Source: Nitrospirillum amazonense (GTDB taxonomy: Bacteria; Pseudomonadota; Alphaproteobacteria; Azospirillales; Azospirillaceae). Taken from it: a DNA stretch of 64,000 nt. The stretch is from the NCBI RefSeq assembly GCF_007828045.1, contig NZ_VITN01000029.1:1-64000 (forward strand). Reading direction: 5' to 3'. This document shows, one piece after another, positions 59,705 through 64,000 of this stretch. A program made the translations under genes and the position numbers. Positions within the stretch are counted from its first letter, which is position 1. Every line of letters begins with the position of its first letter. The notes beneath the pieces were generated by a model. That model had not been told where the DNA came from, made no database searches, and worked only from the letters and a program-made list of their open reading frames with translations.

Positions 59705-61258
59705 ATGTCCACGTCGCGTACCCTTGCTTCCACCTCCTGGTTCCGCCGCCTCGCCACCCGCCGTCTGGCCGTCGCCTTCCTGCCGCTGATGCTGGCGGCC
59801 TGTGCGCTGGACGGGGAAACCCCGGCCGACCCGGCCAAGTCCCTGGTGATGCCGTCCCACTGGGATGCTACCTCCACCCAGGGCGGTGCGAAGGACGGCA
59901 CCACCCAGACGGTTGCCGTCACCACCGACGCCGCCGCCTGGCCGACAACCGATTGGTGGTCGGGCTTCAACTCGCCGGAACTGACCCAGCTGCTGGCCCA
60001 GGCCCGCGCCGACAACCCCGACCTGGGCGCCGCCGCCGCCCGCATCGCCCAGGCCGAGGCCCAGGCGGAAATCTCCGGCGCCTCGCTGTGGCCCAGCGTG
60101 CAGCTGGGGCTCAGCAGCACCCGCTCCGGCAGCCGCAACATCAAGGGCTCGGCCGCCGCCGGCCTGAATGGCGCCGTGCCGCTGAACGACTATGCCGGCA
60201 ATGTGCACCAGGCCTCGCTGTCCGCCAGCTATGAGATCGACTTCTGGGGCAAGAACCGCGCCACCCGCGACAGCGCCCAGTTCAGCCTGGACGCCAGCCG
60301 TTTCGACAGCGAGACGGTGGCCCTGTCGCTCAGCAGCAACGTGGCCGCGACCTACTTCCAGATCCTGGCGATCCGTGACCGCCTGGCGGTGGCGCGCGGC
60401 AACCTGGAAAACGCCGAGCATGTGCTGTCCCTGATCGACGCTCGCGTGCAGGCTGGCGCCGACAGCCAGCTGGACCTGGTGCAGCAGCGCTCCATCGTCG
60501 CCACCCAGCGCGCCGCCGTCCCGGCCCTGGAGCAGCAGGAACGCACCCAGCTGAACGCCCTGGCCATCCTGCTGGGCCGTGCGCCAGAGGGCTTCACGGT
60601 GCAGGCCAAGGGCCTGGCCGATGTGCAGCCGCCGGCGCTGGGCACCGGCGTGCCGGCCGAACTGCTGACCCGCCGCCCCGACATCCGTTTCGCCGAGGCG
60701 CAGCTGGCGGCCGCCGGCGCCGACATCAAGGTGGCGCGCACCCAGATGCTGCCGTCCGTCACCCTGAACGCCAGTACGGGCGTCGAGGCGGCGACCCTGG
60801 CCCACCTGGTGAACGCCCCTACCCTGCTGTTCAGCCTGGGCGGCGAGATCGCGCAGAGCCTGTTCTCCGGTGGCCGCCTGGAGGGCCAGGTGCACCAGGC
60901 CGAGGGCCGGCACCGTGAGCTGGCGGAGGATTACCGCAAGGCCGCGCTGTCCGCGCTGTCCGATGTGGAAAGCGCCGTCTACTCCATCGACCGTTATCAG
61001 GACCAGTACGGCCTGCAGAAGGACGCCGTGGCCCAGAGCCAGCGGGCCTTCGAGCTGGCCGAGGATCGCTACCGCGGCGGCCTGACCGACCTGCAGACCC
61101 TGCTGGACACCCAGCGCACGCTGCTGTCCACCCAGGACACCCTGGCCCAGGTGAAGCTGTCGCGGGTGCAGGCCAGCGTCAGCCTGTTCAAGGCGCTGGG
61201 CGGCGGCTGGCAGGACGACGGCAGCAGCTTCCTGTCGCAGGCCAAGGCCGCGCGCTGA
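59705..61258 (+). CDS. NodT family outer-membrane efflux lipoprotein
   Basis: This 517-residue outer-membrane factor has a lipoprotein signal with LMLAAC (Cys33), two OEP repeats (TDWWSGFNSPELTQLLAQARADNPDLGAAAARIAQAEAQ and VPAELLTRRPDIRFAEAQLAAAGADIKVARTQMLPSV) and the usual C-terminal LGGGW. It would form a TolC-like duct. No membrane-fusion protein or RND pump is adjacent, only the upstream Bcr/CflA transporter, which normally works without a duct. The partner is therefore elsewhere or unusual. ATG at 59705 follows GAAGG with 8-base spacing. Confidence 0.9.
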   Translation: MSTSRTLASTSWFRRLATRRLAVAFLPLMLAACALDGETPADPAKSLVMPSHWDATSTQGGAKDGTTQTVAVTTDAAAWPTTDWWSGFNSPELTQLLAQARADNPDLGAAAARIAQAEAQAEISGASLWPSVQLGLSSTRSGSRNIKGSAAAGLNGAVPLNDYAGNVHQASLSASYEIDFWGKNRATRDSAQFSLDASRFDSETVALSLSSNVAATYFQILAIRDRLAVARGNLENAEHVLSLIDARVQAGADSQLDLVQQRSIVATQRAAVPALEQQERTQLNALAILLGRAPEGFTVQAKGLADVQPPALGTGVPAELLTRRPDIRFAEAQLAAAGADIKVARTQMLPSVTLNASTGVEAATLAHLVNAPTLLFSLGGEIAQSLFSGGRLEGQVHQAEGRHRELAEDYRKAALSALSDVESAVYSIDRYQDQYGLQKDAVAQSQRAFELAEDRYRGGLTDLQTLLDTQRTLLSTQDTLAQVKLSRVQASVSLFKALGGGWQDDGSSFLSQAKAAR

Positions 61259-61297
61259 TCCCGGGCCGCTTGATCTTCCATTTCGCTTAATCTCAGG

Positions 61298-61333
61298 GAA
61301 AACCCGCCCGGGCGCTGGCTCGGGCGGGTTTTC
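61298..61333. terminator. bidirectional terminator between OMF and MerR genes
   Basis: GAAAACCCGCCCG pairs perfectly with CGGGCGGGTTTTC. The A-run and T-run ends allow termination from both sides. Confidence 0.85.
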
Positions 61334-61341
61334 TTATGCGC

Positions 61342-62130
61342 CTACGCCTGGGTCGCTTTGGTGGCTGCGGCCACGTAGTCCCATAGGCCTTGGTCGAAGG
61401 GCAGGCCCTGGCCTTGCGGGTCGCGGTCTAGCGCCTTCTGCCACAGGCCGGCGGTGCGCTGCGCCACCGCCCCGTCGCCCTGGGTGAAGGCGGTGACCAG
61501 GCCTTGCCAGCGCCGGGCGGCCTCTTGCGCGCGGGCGTCGCTGGCCGGCACGCCGGCTTGGCGCAGGGCCTGGATGTCGGCGATCAACGCCGTCCAGGCA
61601 CGGGCACCCTCGGCCGCCGCCGCCTCACTGCCTCGAGGTGTCATCAGGGTGGCGCGTTCCTCGGCCGTATAGTCCTCGGCCAGGACGGTGCGCAGGGTTT
61701 CAGGCATCGTGTTCATGTCCAATCTCCGAATCAAGGTGCACAGATCATCGACGGAGATCGGGGTGGTGCCGGGGCGGGACATGTCCGTGCGGGCCAGGGC
61801 CTGTTCCACCAGGTCCAGGGAGGCCTGGGCCGCCGCCAGCCGCCCGCGCCAGAGGGCGGCCTGCACCTCCAGCACGCGCCGCAGGGACGGGGTGTCGCCA
61901 GCCAGGACCCGGGCGATCTCGGCCAGCGACAGGCCCAGGGACTTCAGCGCCTGGATCATGCCCAGGCGTTGGAACTCCCGCGGGCCGTACAGCCGCCAGC
62001 CCTTGTCGGTGCGTGGCGGGTCCAGCAGTCCCCGCGCTTCATAGACCCGCAGCGCCCGGACGGTCAGCCCGGTGCGCTCGGCCGCTTCCGCCGCCGTCAA
62101 CACCGGTTCCGCCATCCGTTTCCCGGCCAT
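61342..62130 (-). CDS. MerR family regulator with TipA-like ligand domain
   Basis: This 262-residue regulator has an N-terminal MerR winged helix (LTAAEAAERTGLTVRALRVYEARGLLDPPRTDKGWRLYGPREFQRLGMIQALKSLGLSL), a coiled dimerisation helix, and a C-terminal TipAS-like domain (EDYTAEERATLMT... to DQGLWDYVAAA). TipA-type proteins bind antibiotics or other ligands and activate transcription. ATG at 62130 with GAGTGG upstream is preferred over a TTG further up. It converges on the OMF gene; its target is unknown. Confidence 0.85.
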   Translation of the reverse strand: MAGKRMAEPVLTAAEAAERTGLTVRALRVYEARGLLDPPRTDKGWRLYGPREFQRLGMIQALKSLGLSLAEIARVLAGDTPSLRRVLEVQAALWRGRLAAAQASLDLVEQALARTDMSRPGTTPISVDDLCTLIRRLDMNTMPETLRTVLAEDYTAEERATLMTPRGSEAAAAEGARAWTALIADIQALRQAGVPASDARAQEAARRWQGLVTAFTQGDGAVAQRTAGLWQKALDRDPQGQGLPFDQGLWDYVAAATKATQA

Positions 62131-62327
62131 GCCGCCCACTCTTGTAAGCACCGTTCGTCCCCGATCATCGTCGATAAGGGACGGTGCGGGTATGACCCAG
62201 GGTCCGGCTCAAGAGGTTTTTTCGTCCGTCCAAAGGCCGGCGACCGCCGGCCCCGCAGTGAGCACCGCAGGGCGGAACGAGGATAAGCCAAAGGCGCGGA
62301 TGCGCCTGCCGGCGTTTGAGCAAAAAC

Positions 62328-63113
62328 TTAAAGATAATCCACCGTCAGCGGCGCGTGGTCGCTGAAGCGCTGGTCCTTGTAGATGGCGGCCCGCTGGGCG
62401 GTGGCGGCGACGCCCGGCGTGGCGATCTGGTAGTCGATGCGCCAGCCCACGTTCTTGGCCCAGGCCTGGCCCCGGTTGGACCACCATGTGTAGCCCTCCT
62501 CCCCCGCCTCGGGGTACAGCCGGCGATAGACGTCGACCCAGCCCTGCTCGTCGAACAGTCGGGACAGCCAGGCGCGCTCCTCCGGCAGGAAGCCGGAGTT
62601 CTTCAGGTTGCCCTTCCAGTTCTTCAGGTCGATTTCCTTGTGGGCGATGTTCCAGTCGCCGCAGATGATGACCTGGCGGCCGGCCTGGGCCAGGGCGGCC
62701 ATGTGGGGCAGGAAGCGGTCCATGAAGGCGAACTTGGCGGCCTGCCGGTGCTCCCCGCTGGAACCGGAGGGCAGGTAGACGGAGACGACGGACAGGTCGC
62801 CGAACACCGCCTCGACATAGCGGCCCTCGGCGTCGATGTCCTCATGCCCCAGGCCGATGATCACCTGGTCCGGCGCCTTGCGGCTGTAGACGCCGACGCC
62901 GCTGTAGCCCTTCTTCTCCGCGTACTGGAAATAGCCGTGATAGGTGGCGCCGGCGGCGTCGCCGGGCGCCAGCATCGGGGGCGTCATGTCCTCAGCCTGG
63001 GCCTTCAGCTCCTGCACGCAGACGATGTCGGCGTCCTGGGCCGCCATCCATTCGAAGAAGCCCTTGGTGGTGGCGGAGCGGATGCCGTTCAGGTTGGCGG
63101 AGATGATACGCAT
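62328..63113 (-). CDS. xthA: exodeoxyribonuclease III
   Basis: This 261-residue AP endonuclease/3'-exonuclease has Asn7 and Glu35 (MRIISANLNGIRS; VCVQELKAQ), GYSGVGVYSRK, SVYLPSG, GDWNIAHKEIDLKN, WRIDYQIATP and the C-terminal SDHAPL. It repairs abasic sites and 3'-blocked ends. Length is normal. The ATG at 63113 begins the family N-terminus exactly; longer in-frame extensions are not part of the family. It is separated from ybdD by a terminator. Confidence 0.95.
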   Translation of the reverse strand: MRIISANLNGIRSATTKGFFEWMAAQDADIVCVQELKAQAEDMTPPMLAPGDAAGATYHGYFQYAEKKGYSGVGVYSRKAPDQVIIGLGHEDIDAEGRYVEAVFGDLSVVSVYLPSGSSGEHRQAAKFAFMDRFLPHMAALAQAGRQVIICGDWNIAHKEIDLKNWKGNLKNSGFLPEERAWLSRLFDEQGWVDVYRRLYPEAGEEGYTWWSNRGQAWAKNVGWRIDYQIATPGVAATAQRAAIYKDQRFSDHAPLTVDYL

Positions 63114-63152
63114 GCTGGGGCTTTCGTCAGGGACCAGAAGGGAAGGGCGGGC

Positions 63153-63180
63153 AAAAAGAAGGGGGCCGCCTGGGCCCCCC
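63153..63180 (-). terminator. terminator of the cstA-ybdD unit
   Basis: GGGGGCC (63161-63167) pairs with GGCCCCC (63173-63179). On the minus strand it is followed by TTCTTTTT. It lies 25 bases after the ybdD stop. Confidence 0.75.
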
Positions 63181-63204
63181 TCTCGGTAAACAAATCGGAC
63201 GGGT

Positions 63205-63399
63205 TCAGCAACAACGGCCGACCTTGCCGCTGTAGCGCGCCTCCTGCCGCTCGCGGAAGAACGCCTCCCGCGACATGACGGGCTGGTCCGGATGGTTGAG
63301 GCGCCGGTGCTCGACATAGCTGTCGTAATCCGGCAGCCCCACCATCAGGTTGGCCATGCGGGCCACCAGCCTGGCGAAGGGAAGGGCCTGCGCCGACAT
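63205..63399 (-). CDS. ybdD: YbdD/YjiX family small protein
   Basis: This 64-residue protein has the family core [52 protein letters not shown]. YbdD-type proteins accompany CstA or BtsT transporters and are needed for pyruvate uptake. The ATG overlaps the cstA stop (TGATG arrangement), so translation is coupled. Confidence 0.93.
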   Translation of the reverse strand: MSAQALPFARLVARMANLMVGLPDYDSYVEHRRLNHPDQPVMSREAFFRERQEARYSGKVGRCC

Positions 63400-64000
63400 C
63401 AGTCGTCCCCGGCGGCGACGGCGGCGCCACCCCCGAGGGACACGGCGTCGACCTCGTGCGCCGTGGCGCGCGGATTGGCCAGGGCCTTGCGGATGTTCAG
63501 GATGCCGAACACCAGCATGGACACGACCACGGCCATGAACAGGCCGCACAGGGTGGCGTCGACATAGTCGTTGGTGATGACCCGGGCCATGGCCTCCGTC
63601 GTCTTGGCCGGGGCCAGCACCTTGCCGTCAGCCAGCGCGGTGGAGAATTTCTTGGCGTGCGCCAGGAAGCCCACGGCCGGGTTGTCATCGAACAGCTTCT
63701 GCCAGCCGGCGGTCAGCGTGCAGATGGCCAGCCAGGTGGTGGGCAGGATGGTGATCCAGGCGAACTTCTCCCGCTTCATCTTGAACAGGATGACCGTGCC
63801 CAGCATCAGGGCGATGGCCGCCAGCATCTGGTTGGAGATGCCGAACAAGGGCCACAGCGTGTTGATGCCGCCCAGCGGGTCGACCACGCCCTGGTACAGG
63901 AAATAGCCCCAGCCGGCGACGGCGATGGCCGTGGCCAGCAGGTTGGCGCCCCAGCTCTGGGTCACGCGCAGGGCGGGCACCGCCGTGCCCAGCAGATCCT
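63399..64000 (-). CDS. cstA: carbon starvation protein CstA (pyruvate transporter), 3' end only
   Basis: The frame enters from beyond the right edge, and the last 200 residues are present. [28 protein letters not shown]-type sequence, [36 protein letters not shown] and the closing membrane segments are typical of CstA, an inner-membrane H+:pyruvate symporter induced by starvation. The C-terminal Ala/Gly-rich tail is short. It is followed directly by ybdD. The N-terminal two-thirds lie outside this window. Confidence 0.92.
   Translation of the reverse strand, partial: DLLGTAVPALRVTQSWGANLLATAIAVAGWGYFLYQGVVDPLGGINTLWPLFGISNQMLAAIALMLGTVILFKMKREKFAWITILPTTWLAICTLTAGWQKLFDDNPAVGFLAHAKKFSTALADGKVLAPAKTTEAMARVITNDYVDATLCGLFMAVVVSMLVFGILNIRKALANPRATAHEVDAVSLGGGAAVAAGDD

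Overview
The window is high-GC DNA (by eye mid-to-upper 60s percent) from an alphaproteobacterium. FlbT, a bookended alphaproteobacterial flagellin, a ferritin-VIT exporter of the MbfA type, a RamB/ScfR-type regulator beside aceA, and four large TonB-dependent receptors together suggest Rhodospirillales, probably an Azospirillaceae member such as Nitrospirillum, Niveispirillum or Azospirillum. The genus is an inference. No tRNA, rRNA, CRISPR array, intact insertion sequence or phage gene was recognised.

Layout. (1) 1-1536: a prolyl oligopeptidase lacking its N-terminal part, joined to an A/T-rich left edge. (2) 1645-12660: a flagellin region. An acyl-activating enzyme, a ketoreductase and a KASIII-like condensing enzyme form a tight operon, followed by convergent flbT, a 623-residue flagellin, two large TPR-glycosyltransferases and a FlaG-like protein. 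Read together this looks like a flagellin gene with its own glycosylation and possibly glycan-acylation genes. (3) 12688-17210: glyoxalase-II-like hydrolase, membrane HD-GYP protein, a small ORF overlapping a MarR-like regulator, and a curA-like reductase. (4) 17406-36528: a receptor block. Four TonB-dependent receptors on the minus strand are interleaved with a TPR/aspartyl-hydroxylase, a TetR-controlled OMF-EmrA-EmrB efflux operon and a small secreted protein. Two of the receptors share an 18-bp palindrome upstream. (5) 37146-46464: hybrid histidine kinase, MbfA-like iron exporter, LysE exporter, Sel1-type lipoprotein, serine hydrolase and class 3 lipase. (6) 46610-51688: glyoxylate shunt (aceA, aceB) with a divergent RamB/ScfR-type regulator; the aceA-aceB gap carries two structured repeats. 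(7) 51805-64000: small secreted proteins, GNAT, amidohydrolase, PhyH dioxygenase, YchJ, two Tyr/His-rich lipoproteins (one of only 45 residues), Bcr/CflA transporter with an adjacent OMF lipoprotein, TipA-type MerR regulator, exonuclease III, and the ybdD-cstA pair running off the right edge.

How it fits together: one theme is the cell surface (flagellin and its modification, receptors, efflux outer-membrane factors, lipoproteins). The other is carbon scavenging (glyoxylate shunt with regulator, CstA/YbdD, extracellular hydrolases). Start codons were chosen from Shine-Dalgarno-like sequence and family N-termini; several are GTG or TTG. All functions are inferred from sequence reading without database search.
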